Part shown: piece after piece, positions 33,334-44,822 of the stretch
How positions within the stretch are numbered: the first letter of the stretch is position 1
Layout of the letters: every line of letters begins with the position of its first letter
NCBI GenBank assembly: GCA_022385755.1
Contig: MU278349.1
Coordinates: 1 to 64,000, forward strand
Direction of reading: 5' to 3'
DNA length: 64,000 bases
From: Trametopsis cervina
Lineage: Eukaryota; Basidiomycota; Agaricomycetes; Polyporales; Irpicaceae
Position numbers and translations under genes: made by a program
The notes under the pieces: generated by a model
The model's input: only the letters and a program-made list of their open reading frames with translations
Database searches by the model: none
What the model was told of the DNA's origin: nothing

Positions 33334-36300
33334 GTCAAATCGCTGCTATATTCCAGTCGTCCGAGTAACAAGCGTCGCACTTCGCAGATGATTCAAGAAC
33401 AGCAGCCGGAATGCCTGAGGAGGGCGAGGGGAAGGGGAATTGTTGGCGGCGAGTTGCTGAGTAAGAACGCCTGCGTCCTCCTCTGGCCGCAGCAGAGGCT
33501 TGTCGGCAGTTCCCGGCCGAGCAAACCACTCGTGATCCGAACGCCGGTCCCTCACATCTGCTCAACGCGACGCCGTGTTTCGTCCTGCGAAAACTGAAGC
33601 TTCCGCTCTGAGCCCTCGCCGACTCTGGCAGTGTGCTGGTGAAGCGTATGAGGCTTGCAGTCCTGCACATTCACCGTCATATACGCTGCAAATGATTATG
33701 CCTTCATCTACTTACCCTCTGAGCTCAGGTCACCCTTGCGCGATACAGGGGTGACGTTCCTGCCAATTCCACAGAACGTCCAGGCTTAACACATCGTTCT
33801 GATCCGCAGAAGAGCATCAATTCAGTTGAGAGGTTACATATGGCCTCACAACGCGATACACGTCGGGCCCGGCCATTCTGGTGGTTGTGAAACGACAGCA
33901 CAGAGTATTATTCAACCTCCCGCTATATTGCTACCAGCTGTTGTTGAGTCTTGCTAACTCGTAATATTCCAGGATATGATATGGTCTCACGGCGGTATAT
34001 TCAGGCAGCTTCTTCCGACGTTGTGTTTGGGCAATACAAAGCAAACGTCATAACAAGGCAGCTGAGCAGTGCAGAACGGACATTGGAAACTCACGACATG
34101 CTTAAGCGGTATTGAGGCCATGCATTTTCACTGTGCTCCTACGTGTCTGTCGGGCGGTATGCTGCAGCTTTGGATTACCCATTGCTATGTTTACTGAGCC
34201 ATTCCGTTATAGATGTGAAACGTGCTACCCCTCGATCCTGAGCACATTTCCGCTTCGGCAGGGATTCAGCTTTTCCAAGCGAGCTCGCGACAATATATGA
34301 ATGTGGGTATTGCGTCCGCCTCGCACATGCAGTACTCGTTGAGTGTCGCCGTACTTGCACTTGCTTATGGAACCTAGTCGTAGCCCTGAGCGTTTACGTG
34401 GGTGACTTCGGAGCGACGAAAACGGCCCTAACGTGATAGACCGAGTAGGCTGTCCCCTAGTCTGGCCCGGGAACGCTCTCGAACTTTTGGCTAGAGGATT
34501 CTGAAGAAGCCTATGAGCGCATGATGAACGTCGAGAGCAAGCAGCTCGGTCAGTCAGAGTGTGGACAGGGTCGCGATGCCGAAGTTGGTACTGGTCCAGT
34601 ACATGGATTGCGCCCCGGCTGGAAGCACTCCGCCGCCGCGCCCCCTTCGTACCCCCACCACATCCGCCATCGCACCTTTGACTCATATGACGTCGCTAAA
34701 TCCATATCACGTACGTTCCACAATAGGCTACCTCTTGACATGTATTGTTCTGCGTTGAATGGCATAGATAGGGATTTTCTCCCAAGAGTTCCTCTGACGG
34801 CACCATTCGTAATACAGGGCTCTCATGAGGTGGCCGTTTTGTCACGATCACTGCGCAACATTCCATCATCCCAATCGGAGGCGTTATTTCCGTATTGCGA
34901 CTCGGGCAGAACACGACCTGCTGATAGCCAACGTTTCTCAGCAGGCAGAAGCTTGGCACCGCCGCCAGATATATCTTATACGAATTGGCCACGCCTCGGA
35001 GGAGGAGTAACCCGGCATTGCAGCCGTGAAAGACTACCTTCACGGTCGAGGACGTGATCCCCTGAAAAGTTTATCATGACATCAGGCAAGTCCAACGTGG
35101 CCTGTGTCCGGTACACTCGTCCCTTGGTCCTGACTGAAACACCATTGACTTGTTACGATAACCGAAGCCACATGATGCGCTGCTATCTCAACCTCTTAGG
35201 TCTCGAGGTCAGGAGGGAATTGGCTTCGGCCCAATAGTTATTCACCAATCCGAGTATCATATCGTCAATCAATCAGGACACGTGGAACAAGCAGTATGAT
35301 GGCTTGAATGCTCCCATTTGAACAGCAACCTTGACGCAAGAAATGTGTCTGGAGGTCTTTATTCGCCTGGTCATGCCGGAGTATATAGCACGAATCTACG
35401 CCCAATCTTCCTCGGGTTCATTACCGCTACACCCAGCATCAACGAGGCATCCCTGTCATGCCTCTGTCCATCAGGTAATCCACATACGTGAGCAGCTGGC
35501 CGACCCCTCTTGGAACCACTGAGGGTCCAATATTCGAATTGCGGGCTCCACATCCGTACGCACTATCCTCCCTTTCGAGTTTCCTTCGGTGATCCTCTGA
35601 CATATCTCCTGCTTTTCGCAGCTGCCCATGCCACACCGCTGCACGCTAAACCCGATATTGATCAGTGCATATTTGCACGACTTTAGATGACCGCAATCGA
35701 TAACGGCCCATGCTCGCGACTGGCGCGATAGGTCCCAATTTGCACGACAATTGGGCGAGTTTCCACTGCTTTCCATTGACTCGAAGCGCGTGAATAGCCC
35801 CCGTTCCGCAGACAGACGAGCAGATAAACTAAGTGCCGTCCGTGTTGTATACTCCGCTACACTGAATTGTGCCCGCGACACTCAGCCTGGCGACATCGCT
35901 CTGTCACATCTGTGCGCATTCCGCCCGGCTACGTCTGTCAGCCACAGCGCTCGCATGACGGACATATCATCGTGGCATCCCTGGGAAGGAGAGAAGGGAC
36001 AGACCACGCGATTTAAACTTATAATCCGATCTTTGACATCGGGAAGATCGCAGAGCATTGAGTTCCTGCCGTAGATCAATGACCGCGGGCATCTGGGATC
36101 TCACATTTTCTCCAGCCCTGTCTGAATATCCCAATGATTTCTGGATTGTTTTGGAACAGACGGAGAAATGCAAACCACACATTGTCCTATTTACTCATGC
36201 CGATCCTCGCTTTTCAAGCCAGTGAATTCTTCTTGCTTTTGACATAACGCCAACAGACTCAGGTATTAAACCGTCCCCTCCAGTGCTCCGAAACAGTATA

Positions 36301-36336
36301 CCCCCTTCTCCCCTTCCTCCACACGCACCTAACACC
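33334..36336. other. Gene-free region upstream of the bZIP gene
   Basis: No complete gene was found in these 3 kb. The first 340 bases form the bZIP leader and promoter. Frames of moderate length exist at plus 34521-35057 (178 codons), where a stretch beginning at the ATG at 34576 uses GC-ending codons up to a GTACGT donor-like site near 34708. Another lies on minus 35881-35471 (136 codons). Neither shows a domain, and no partner exons could be joined. They may be decayed genes or chance frames. Confidence 0.45.
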
Positions 36337-37116
36337 ATGGCTAGCGGCGACATTGTGCTCCGGTTCGTCTGGCCACCCCAGGACAACTTCACAGACTGGA
36401 GGACCATACGAATACACCAGGTTGACGAAACCAACAATACTTCATCGGAAATCTACAAGGTAATTTATACGCTCGACCGTGTCCCTCAGGAGCCTGCCGC
36501 TGACCAGCACTGACTCGCCACAGTTCTTCCACCCCTACCTGGTCGGCATAAACTCTGGCGTAACATACTACCACAGGTGGAATCCCTCAACAAGCATATG
36601 GGAGGCCGCCGGCCAGATCGAATGGTCCTCTTCATACAGCGCATACATATGGTTCGGGGATGAGCGGGTACCGTTCATTTTATCTGTCATTACCGCCGCA
36701 AGGCTCTCAAGCTGACCACGGTTCAGATTGCCCTACGGGAACTCCGGCGGGCGAAGAAGAATACGAGCAAGTGAGTCGCCCGCCCCGACAGGAAGCGGAG
36801 GTTTATTTTCTGACGGTTCTCTGTATAATAGGTCACGTAGGTTCAAAGCAAATGGCATAGACTACAAGTGGAAGATTGCAGACAACGGCTTTGATTTGAT
36901 AGTACGTGAACCCGGCGCCTTCATGTGGACTAACCCGTTAACGTCCTTGATTTCCAGTGCGAGAGTACACAAGTCGGCGCCTTTGGGAATGTGGCCGAAT
37001 GGTCGAACGAGAAGTCGACTCTCCGTGTCGCGGCACGAGCCGAGCCTATTCTGGATCGGATTGTCGTGACCTGCATCCTAAATATGTGGATGAAGCAGTC
37101 GGTGTCGGGGTGGTAG
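36337..37116 (+). CDS. DUF6593 domain protein (copy 1)
   Basis: Five exons (36337-36459, 36524-36667, 36727-36770, 36832-36901, 36958-37116) encode 179 residues. The order is typical of DUF6593: an N-terminal segment (VLRFVWPPQDNFTDWRTIRI) reporting on nucleotide-to-strand-like beta structure, a TTVYR-like core here as VTYYHRWNPSTSIWEAAGQIEW, a DYKWKIADNGFDLI strand, an aliphatic stretch, and a C-terminal EPILDRIVVTCILNMW helix. DUF6593 proteins are numerous in mushroom-forming fungi and have no known biochemical function; the C-terminal hydrophobic helix has suggested membrane association. A second copy lies at 48428-49274. The gene converges on RPB12 with 180 bp between stops. Confidence 0.8.
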
Positions 37117-37296
37117 AGGTGTTGGATAGGGTTTGCGTCAGAAACTCGGCAAAGAATTCAATTTGCATGCACTCGATATTGTACATGTTTTGTGTTTGAT
37201 TAGGAATATGATGTACTGCACTTGTCATTAATGCACAGAGGGACACCGAATTGTGTCGACAAGACCCGGAGATACGGAAGCCATGACTAATGAATG

Positions 37297-37615
37297 TCAT
37301 CGCGCCTCAAATTGAACCACTGCAGATGAAGACGTCAGGTATCATCCGACAGCGACAGTAGATTGGACGTACTGCGCTTGGTTCTGTTTTTGTACATAAT
37401 GCGGTGTCCGCACTCCCTGCAGCGGATGGGTTCGCGAGGCTTGATCTCGTTCGCGGCGTTGCAGTCTGCATAAGCAAAGATTTAGCAAGGAAGTGGCGAA
37501 CGAGTGGCCAAAGCAACGCACCTGCGCAGAGATAGATCATGTCCTGCCTCGGCTGTGCCAGATAGGCATTCCCCCCTGTGTTTCCCGATGCGTACTGGTT
37601 CTGCTGGGAGCTCAT
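37297..37615 (-). CDS. RPB12: RNA polymerase I/II/III shared subunit RPB12 (ABC10-alpha)
   Basis: Three exons (37615-37522, 37465-37373, 37319-37297) encode 69 residues, the usual size. The zinc ribbon is complete: C30 and C33 (YLCADC) and C47 and C50 (RCREC). It is followed by the near-invariant [12 protein letters not shown] and the C-terminal MVQFEAR. This small subunit is shared by all three nuclear RNA polymerases and sits between the two large Rpb2/Rpb3-side subunits. The N-terminal 25 residues are Gln/Gly/Asn-rich and variable in the family. The last exon is 23 nt, and the conserved C-terminus confirms it. Confidence 0.96.
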
Positions 37616-38656
37616 GGTGGCGGTGGAGGAAAAGGTTATGTGAGCGTATTTGGGCCTGTAGCACGAGCTTAGTCATCGACGCATCACAGTGATGGCGGGT
37701 GCCACGACGGTCACACAAGCGCAGCCGCGATTTCAGCAGCTTCGAATAGAATTATCGCACTCGATTTTAACTTTTGTGTGTCGATCCCAGCGAGCTTGAT
37801 TACCAGCGATGACCGGACGCTGCATCAAAAACACCGTGGCCACAGCGACCGCGGTCCTGAGGGTCGCATCGGTCTCGGATGCAAAGCAGCAGCAAAAGTT
37901 ATCTATCTGCACCCGCCATGCCTGCTGTACCTGGCGAACAACAACTTTACGTTACTCAACACCGCCCGTGCTCAGTAAACTAACTCTGCCAGTGGGTCGT
38001 CTGGTGCCAGATGCCAGACAGCGATGGGCGGAATACGTATACAGCTCCAGCGCGACGGTGATGAACAGTCGAGCTCCAGCTGCGATTCGGACTGCACTCT
38101 CCTTGGTGATGTCCGGTTGCACGTCCTTGTGTGCGGCCCCGGTATGGCGCCAGTACAGATCCATCTAGCACTCATCTAGCACTCGTCTGGTATTCATCTG
38201 TACAGGTAACCAGCGAGTGTGCGCATAAAGTACCGTACTTGGGGTTTCCAAGGACAAGAGATAGCGGGCGCCTTGAGAGGGCGGTTGTCGGGTTAATTGT
38301 GCGGTTGTTGAGCAGCGTCGTCACAGTCAACATCGCCTTGTCGACCTGGGACCTATCTACCCGATGATAGGTCGGTCCACCAACTTGTTTCGTATGATAT
38401 TGTATTCTGATTGTCTCTAGTATTGTCTTGTTCAGGGCTCGAATCACCCAAAAACGCCCGATAGAGGCGACCATGACATCCACAATACCAGCTCCTGTTC
38501 AGCCCATGGCAACCACCGCCCTATGGCGGGCGTCGTTTCCAAGGGGCTACAACAGTTCCCCACCTCTCTTATAATAAACCACGGGCCCTGACGAGCGCAA
38601 TAGGATCGCCCTTTGGCTTCCTACTCTCTCGCCACACCCTGGCTTGATTCGCCGCA
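37616..38656. other. Divergent intergenic region
   Basis: About 1 kb between the RPB12 start and the start of the Ser-rich protein gene at 38657. No coding structure was seen. A TATA element, TATAATAA at 38570-38577, lies 80 bp upstream of the 38657 ATG. Confidence 0.5.
38570..38577 (+). promoter_or_regulatory. TATA-like element of the Ser-rich protein gene
   Basis: TATAATAA lies 80 bp upstream of the ATG at 38657, directly followed by the GC-rich leader. Confidence 0.45.
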
Positions 38657-39554
38657 ATGGCCACCACGCTCCCTTCGTTTGTAGAGCTTATGGCCTCCCT
38701 CGGTCTGGAGAACAACAAGGAGGTAGCCGACGAAGAGATCATGCGCAGGCACTCGCGTTCATCGTCCTATTCCTCAACGTCCTCCTTCGTTTCCCAATCT
38801 TCAAGCAGCGCTGCGCAGGCAGACTCCTCGCTAGAGTCATCTCCTCGCATCGTCGTTTCTTCAGACCCTCCTCGCGAGCTAGAAGTTGATCGCAGGCGTC
38901 ACCGCACCCGATTCTCACCCTATGCTCCTGCTATCGTGAGTGTCCATCGATTGCCTCGATGTTGTTGCAAGTCTGAATAACCACTTTTCCGTCCAGTCTC
39001 ACATACGCCGGGTCAGTCTGCCTGACGCTGTTAGAGCAGAACACCAGACCACTCGGGTGAGGCAGACTCAATTCATGGGCCCTGTGTATAAACGTTGACT
39101 AATGCTTTAGTCCCAGTCCACGTCTCCTAGCCCTGGATCACCTTCACCCAATTATGTCGGGCGGCGTGCATCTACACTCAGCTTGTCATCCGGTCGCCGC
39201 CCAGAGAAGCTGACGCTCGATCCTGACTTCGTTGCGAACACACCAATATCCACATTCCTCAGACGGAAGACACCACAATCATCGCCGATATCTCCTACGT
39301 TTCCGCATCGCCGCAAACGCTCATCAAGCCCTTCTCTCCCCGTCATCATCCCCTCACTTCCCACATTCTGCTTTTCGCCGCAGCCAAGCCTAATGTCTGG
39401 TAACATTTCATCGGATACGGACGACGAGATTATGTCCGACGCCTCCTCAGGCCACCTCGATGTTTATCGACGGAAACCTCGCTCTAAGAGAGCGCCAAGC
39501 AACGCCGGTGTCAATCGTCGCATGCGTTATCCCCGAGAGCACGAGCTGGAGTGA
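38657..39554 (+). CDS. Ser/Pro-rich disordered protein, function unknown
   Basis: Three exons (38657-38935, 38997-39056, 39111-39554) give 260 residues. The first 25 residues look ordered and conserved-like (LPSFVELMASLGLENN, a short helix). The rest is Ser/Pro/Arg-rich with several candidate phosphorylation sites. These include RRHSRSSSYSSTSS near 30, RRVSLPDAV near 97, and a run of KTPQSSPISP and KRSSSPSLP motifs. The C-terminus is basic (KPRSKRAPSNAGVNRRMRY). No known domain was recognised. RRxS and SP sites suggest a target of PKA/CDK-type kinases, which is inference. It converges with GPATCH11 on the opposite strand (373 bp between stops). Confidence 0.75.
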
Positions 39555-39927
39555 TACGCATGCCCCTATTTATTCCATTCAAAACGTGTATTATCCCTGC
39601 TTTGTTACTCTGCATTTGTACTCCACTTCGCCTCCTTTGGGTCTTCTGTTGTTTTCCTTGTGCTCTGACCCTTTCTTGCAGACCAATCGGACACTTGTTC
39701 AACACGGACCTCCTTGTAGTTGCCTTTTGTCAGGGTCGTGATGGTTATTCGTCCATCCGTCCTCTTCACAGCTCTCTCGTTTCCCTCTTCGCATCACACG
39801 TTGCACTCGTTCCGTTGTCGAACATTCATGCTATCACAGCATACTGGTCACTGTCATTACATGTGTTGCTAATCGAGCCCAGAAATTAGACCACACTTGA
39901 ACTGCACTACGTCTAGAGATTGATACA
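39555..39927. other. Convergent 3' region
   Basis: 373 bp between two stop codons, presumably the 3' UTRs of the Ser-rich gene and GPATCH11. No gene seen. Confidence 0.5.
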
Positions 39928-41172
39928 TCAGTCATGCGCATCCTCATCTGGGCCTGGACAGTGCTCCTCCAGATCGTCCTGATCATCATACTCAGTCCCA
40001 CACCAGAAACAATATGCGTATCGGCGGCGTAAGTAGTCCAACACAAGCTGCAGACGGTCCTTCGCCTATCGCAGAGTGCAGGTAAGATTCTGCACAGACA
40101 CGCTAAACAAGTGAGAACGTACCCCTAGGCGTAAGAACTGCGCCGCCTCTTTCAGATCCTCCTCCGAATAAGGCGTTTTATTCAGATCAGCCTTGGCATC
40201 GTCCACGCCGTCCTCCTCGAGGCTGCTCTTGAGCGGTTGCAACGCATCAGCCTGCATACGCGCGCGCAGACGGCCCTCGATACCGCCATCATGTTGCTGC
40301 CGTTTCAGCGCGAACAGCACCTCCGGGTCTTCAAGCGCGTCGACGAGCCCCTCAGGGAAGGAGTCCGGGTTGCTCGGATTCAGCCACAGAACGTTAAACT
40401 GCGGCATGAGGCTACGTGAGAAAGTCGTGCATGAGTGGCGATGGTGTGCTCACCTCGCGTCCTGCTTTCTCGTCGAGCGTGATACATGTGCTTTGGGCGG
40501 GCACCAGACGACCCTCCGCCCGCCGCTCCTCGTATTCCTGGCGGGCGCGGTCGCGGAAGTCGGTGTGGTCCCGCTGGTCCTCCATCTTCGCCATCTTGGC
40601 GAGTCGTTCCGCAGCATTCGGAGATGCAGCTCGTTTGTTGCCTAAACCGATGCCTTTCTTGCCTGCAGACGATGGGGTCAGCTTCGTGTGGTACGCCACA
40701 GTGCAACGAGCATACCTGTCCATTCATTCAATGGCAGGGGTACGGTCCTATGCTTGCGTTCTTCAGGAGTATTAGACTCCTTATCCAGAGCATGTTCCAC
40801 CAGCGGCTCTGGTATGGGAGCCTCAGGAGCTTTGGGTGGCTCAGGCTTGGTCGCAGCATCGGACTGCCCCAGTGACTGCCCAGGCTTGAACCCCATCTTC
40901 ATCATCATCGCCAACGCCTTGTTCTTCGGCGCGCCACCCTCTGCCTCCTCATTCTTGGCTCGTTCAAACAGACTTGTACTCAGGCCTTCTTCGCGCGATT
41001 CTAGCTCCAGCTGCCGCCGGCTTTTCCTCCTATTCTGCTCATTCTTGATAGCAGCGAGACGTTGTGCCTCTTTGCGACGGTCGGAGTAGGTCTTCGCAGA
41101 GCTTGCAGACGAGGAAGAAGCCGCTTGGGCTAAGAACTTGTCGGACAAATAGTCGTCCTCGTCGTCAGACAT
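39928..41172 (-). CDS. GPATCH11: G-patch domain protein 11 (GPATCH11/CCDC75)
   Basis: Four exons (41172-40716, 40662-40454, 40398-40123, 40065-39928) encode 359 residues. It starts with an acidic MSDDEDDYLSDKFL and a basic coiled coil at about 30-62 (DRRKEAQRLAAIKNEQ). The G-patch runs from about 85 to 165: MMMKMGFKPGQSLGQ, an inserted Pro-rich loop, then PLNEWTGKKGIGLGNKRA. The C-terminal domain (DUF4187, about 315-359) reads RRRYAYCFWCGTEYDDQDDL then EEHCPG, with Cys/His ligands that suggest a small zinc fold. G-patch proteins recruit and activate DEAH helicases; this family is linked to spliceosome function and to kinetochores in vertebrates. Domain order and length match well. Confidence 0.93.
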
Positions 41173-41597
41173 CTCTGGTCTGCGCGCTTAGATCATCATG
41201 CCGAGCTCTCCCAGATGTTTCTAATTACGATTTCATTTGAGTTTCCTTTACTAACATCCTATACTGTAGACTCTACCAATGGGATGCATCCTTCCTGAAA
41301 GACATAGCATAAAGAGGCATAAAAAATTACCCTCACATTTGAACGAAGTGACCATTACAAGAACGAACTAGCAACGACCCCAGACCGCAGCAATGTGAAC
41401 GTGATTACGAAAGAACATTCAAGTGAGGTGAACAAAGTGCTCGTACGTACGTCAAAGCAGAAAGTAACGACACCAGATCGTGAGGATCAGAAGCGAATCG
41501 CCAACCAGGCAGCGAGGAGAAGTGGACGTAGCGAAATATGAAACAGAACCGGGTTTCAATGATTGGCATGTATGCATGTGGTCAGCATATGTCTGCT
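41173..41597. other. Intergenic region, same-strand neighbours
   Basis: 425 bp holding the 3' UTR of the two-RRM gene and the promoter of GPATCH11. No further feature was seen. Confidence 0.5.
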
Positions 41598-42772
41598 TCA
41601 AGCAGCGGGAGTCTCTTCGGGGGCACCAGCCTCGGCGGCGGCCTCATCAGCTTCAGCCTGCTGGGAGTTGACGGCGATCTTGACAGCGATGGGCCTGCCA
41701 CCGACTTCCTTGCCTTGAAGGATTTCGATGGCCTTCTGCTGCTCAGCCTCATCGCCGACATCGACGAATCCGTAACCCTTGCTCTTCCTGGGCTTTCCCC
41801 ATCGGCGACGGACAATGCGAGCGGAGGTGACCTTGATGCCCGCCTCGGTGAAGATGGCGCTAAGTTCTTCTTCGTCGATGGTGAAGCCGAGGTTGGCGAC
41901 GAACAGCATAGTCTTGGATGGTTCGCCGGACGGCTCCTCGCCTGCAGCGCGAGGCGGGCGCGGGGCACGGGGCTTGCGCACACGAGGCTTTTTGGCCTCC
42001 GCTTCGGTTGCACCGCCTTCGCCAGCTAGAACGACAGCACCCTCAGAGGCTTCCCCCTCGCCTTCGGTCTTGCGCTTGGGCTTACGCTAGGTAAAACGAA
42101 CGTGAGTACAAGAGTGACAAAGAGCATTGTTTTTGGTTACCTTAGACCTCTTGGATTTCTTGGTTTTAGCGCCCTCTTCAGCACTGGGAGCGGCGCCGGC
42201 TTCAGCAGCAACAACGACAACGCCGTTGGCCTCAGCCTCGCTTAGCTCGCCAGGGACGGCCTTGCTACCACGTCTGTTTTGCTTCCTCTTGACCCTCTTT
42301 TCCTTCTTTGCCTCTTTCTGATCAGCCGGTTTAGCGATCTCGACGATCACAGAGCGACCGTCGAGCTCTTTCTGGTTCAGCTCCTCAACGGCCTTTTGAG
42401 CAGCTTCTTCACTGGACAGCGCAACAAATCCATAACCTGCGGAACGTGTTCCTCTTAGGATCACCTGCGCACTGAGACTAGAAACAAAATGGTCAACACG
42501 TGTTGGATCGCATGCACGGTCGCGCATATAACGACTTACATGTCGTCCTGAACAGGCGCAAAAAATGCCTTTAGCCCGTCATCCGTAGTGGAGTACGCAA
42601 GATTGCCAGCAAAAACCTGTGACGAAGATCAAAACATGTGAGGGGGTGACCTCTTGTGCCACGTCAAAACGGTTTGGGCGCGCACCTTGAAGCCTGGAGT
42701 CTCTTCAATCGTCTCTTGCGCAGCCGGAGGCACGCCGTTTTCGGTGACAGGGGCGGCGGGGGCTTCAGACAT
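41598..42772 (-). CDS. Two-RRM RNA-binding protein
   Basis: Four exons (42772-42686, 42616-42540, 42477-42141, 42086-41598) encode 329 residues. RRM1 runs from about 30 to 105, with RNP2 VFAGNL (30-35) and RNP1 around SAGYGFVAL (67-75). RRM2 runs from about 226 to 305, with RNP2 LFVANL (228-233) and RNP1 SKGYGFVDV. The linker is highly basic and Ala/Glu-rich (KKEKRVKRKQNRRGSK, KKTKKSKRSK, KPRVRKPRAPRPPRAAG). The layout resembles fungal two-RRM proteins such as yeast Sbp1/Rnp1 or fission-yeast Tcg1, which bind mRNA or single-stranded nucleic acid; I cannot decide between these. The C-terminus is an acidic/Ala tail. A TATA-like element lies about 140 bp upstream (42913-42920). Confidence 0.88.
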
Positions 42773-42912
42773 TAGGAACGAGGAACTGGGGGAGATTTGG
42801 GGGTAGGAATGAACTCGAGTGAACCGGTTTCTTCGTGTCAAACTTGGGGGTTGAGGAAAGAGATTGACTCTGGAAGGACGCCGATATTTGATAGATTCCA
42901 GAAACTCCGCTC

Positions 42913-42920
42913 TATATAAT
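42913..42920. promoter_or_regulatory. TATA-like element between the RRM gene and a small plus-strand frame
   Basis: TATATAAT lies between the RRM gene (start 42772, minus) and the open frame at 42935 (plus). It can serve as a TATA element in either direction. It is at a normal distance for the RRM gene and unusually close (about 15 bp) for the plus-strand ATG. Confidence 0.35.
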
Positions 42921-42934
42921 ATTATTACGTCGTC

Positions 42935-43239
42935 ATGACTGCCTCTGGCCTTGTTTCAACCGCGTTTTCCGACAATTATCTCAACAATCATGATCTGTTA
43001 CACACCTGGGCCATGGCCGGCGACCCAGCACAACGCCTATTATTGTCTGCAGATCAGACTGAGGACCTAGCTCACAGTGCGACGCGTCTCCTGACACATA
43101 CTGCAGTGGCCTCGTCTGGAGCGAGGGACGTGTCGCTCATCGCGTGAGTCGCGTAATGAGCCTTCTTCTATCGCAACAAGGGACAACCATCTATCACGGA
43201 GCCTTCAGACCGTCAGCACTTCAGTGCCGGACAGCATAA
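42935..43239 (+). CDS. Possible small two-exon protein
   Basis: An open frame of 70 codons ends at a TGA that sits inside a good GTGAGT donor (43144). Splicing to the CTTCAG acceptor (ends 43208) removes a 65-nt intron and extends the protein to 79 residues, ending SLIAPSALQCRTA. The product contains NNHDLLHTWAMAGDPAQRLL and TEDLAHSATRLLTH, which look helical. No family is recognised. In favour: the intron fits in frame and the codons are balanced. Against: an almost absent promoter distance and no recognisable conservation. It could be an unannotated small gene or a chance frame in the divergent promoter of the RRM gene. Confidence 0.35.
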
Positions 43240-43497
43240 CGAGATCCCAACTGCCTTGGTTTTGCCACACTGTATTTAGATTTGTATAGCGCCCGGATAA
43301 ATAAAGCTGGTTAAAATATCGGTTGCAGTCTTGGCGTATTATGTAATCACATATATATCCCCTCGGTGCAAATGTGCATAACGACGCGATTCTCTCTTGC
43401 TGTCATTGTCACCTAGCTCCCTCACATTCTTTTTGACTCTCACTCGTTAAACCTTTGCGACTTTACATCCTTTTACAAGTCGTTCTAGGCGTGAATA
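43240..43497 (+). promoter_or_regulatory. Promoter region of the first GH128 gene
   Basis: The region contains a TATATAT element at 43352-43358, about 140 bp upstream of the ATG at 43498, followed by a CT-rich leader (TCTCTCTTGC and TTTTTGACTCTCACTC-like). This is typical of well-expressed fungal genes. Confidence 0.4.
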
Positions 43498-44822
43498 ATG
43501 GCTCCCATCAGGCTTCTCAACCTCTTTGCTGTCCTTTCCGTTGCGCTCCTCGCATCGACTTTCAATGTCCCCGTTGCTGCTCTTTCCAACACTCACGGAC
43601 ACCCTCATCTTAACCGCCAGCTTGACCACAGTGAGATAGCGCGCAAGGTCTCCAAGCGTGGCACGTCGAAGCGCTGCAAGCCTAAGACCAGCGCGCCGGG
43701 CACGACTTCAACTCCAGTCATTACTACTACTGTTTCTTTGCCACCGCCGGTTAAGACGACCTCCGCGAAGCCTCCTCCCCCTACCACGAGTCCCGCTAGC
43801 CCACCCCCACCTCCCCCACCGAGTGGTAACAAAAAGCTTTTGGTCGGATGGAACAACCAGGCCGATATTGGTGTGACTGTCGGCAAAAATACATGGGGGT
43901 GAGTGCTTTGTCCCCCCCCCCTATAGATATGCATATTAATTCCCGAATGTGAAGGTATTACACCTGGTCTTCTTGGGCAGTTACTCCTTCGCACAATCTT
44001 CCGTTCCTGAGCATGCTTTGGGGCGGTTCCAGTGACAAAATCAGTCAATTCGAGACCAACATTAAAGGTCCTGGTGATGGCCGCTGGATTCTTGGTTTCA
44101 ACGAGTAAGTCGCGGTCTCTACCACCTTTCGATGTCGACCTGACGCATATTTAGGCCCAACGAAGATTCCCAGTCCAAGATGGATGTTGGTACTGCTGTC
44201 TCAGTCTGGAACCAACACATTCAGCCCAAGAAGAATGCCGGTTTCAACCTCGTCTCTCCTGCCCCGACTAACTCCCCGACTGGCAAGACTTGGCTGCAGG
44301 CGTTCTTTGCCCAATGCGGGGGTTGCACGGTAGGATTATCTCATCTTTTTCACGTACGAGCATCCGCTCAATTGTCGGCGTCATGAACAGATTGATGCGG
44401 TGGCTGTACACATCTACACAACCAGCTCGAAGGATGCTATCGATTTCATTAATGATTACCACACCACGTTCAACCGCCCTATTATGGTCACTGAGTTCGC
44501 TTGCCAGGTAATCCTTTTTCGTCTATAGCTAACAGTTGTACTGAAATTGTGTCGAACAGAACTTCGGTGGAGGTGCTCAATGCTCTCAGGACCAGGCCTG
44601 GTCTTTCTACCAGGACATCCTCGGATTCGCTCAAGCCACCCCATGGATTATCGCTGTTGCCCCCTTCAGTACGTATCTTCTATCGTTTCCCTTCGATTTT
44701 GCCGCTGAATAGCATGTACAGGCTTATTGAACGACATGGGCAATGTTAGCCCTGTCAACCAGGGTTTGCGCGACAGCCAGCTCACTGACCTTGGCCAGTT
44801 CATTGTCAACGGTAACTGGTGA
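43498..44822 (+). CDS. Secreted GH128 family glycoside hydrolase (beta-1,3-glucanase type), copy 1
   Basis: Six exons (43498-43898, 43955-44104, 44155-44329, 44391-44507, 44560-44668, 44722-44822) encode 350 residues. A signal peptide covers about 1-28 (LFAVLSVALLASTFNVPVAA). A basic segment with dibasic sites (SKRG, SKRCKPK) follows, then a Thr/Pro linker containing PPPPPPPSGNK. The catalytic barrel starts at about 114 (KLLVGWNNQADIG). LGFNEPNE places the acid/base Glu at 184, and MVTEFACQ the nucleophile at 277. WGGSSDKISQF and VAVHIYTTSS fit the family. GH128 includes Lentinula GLU1, which degrades wall beta-1,3-glucan during fruit-body autolysis; a role in remodelling the fungus's own wall is therefore likely. 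It is followed 430 bp downstream by a paralogue with the same intron positions. Confidence 0.93.

Noticed and set aside
34521..35057. 178-codon plus-strand frame
   Set aside because: Codon character switches frame part-way, no domain is recognised and no exon partner was found; kept only as a note in the gap description.
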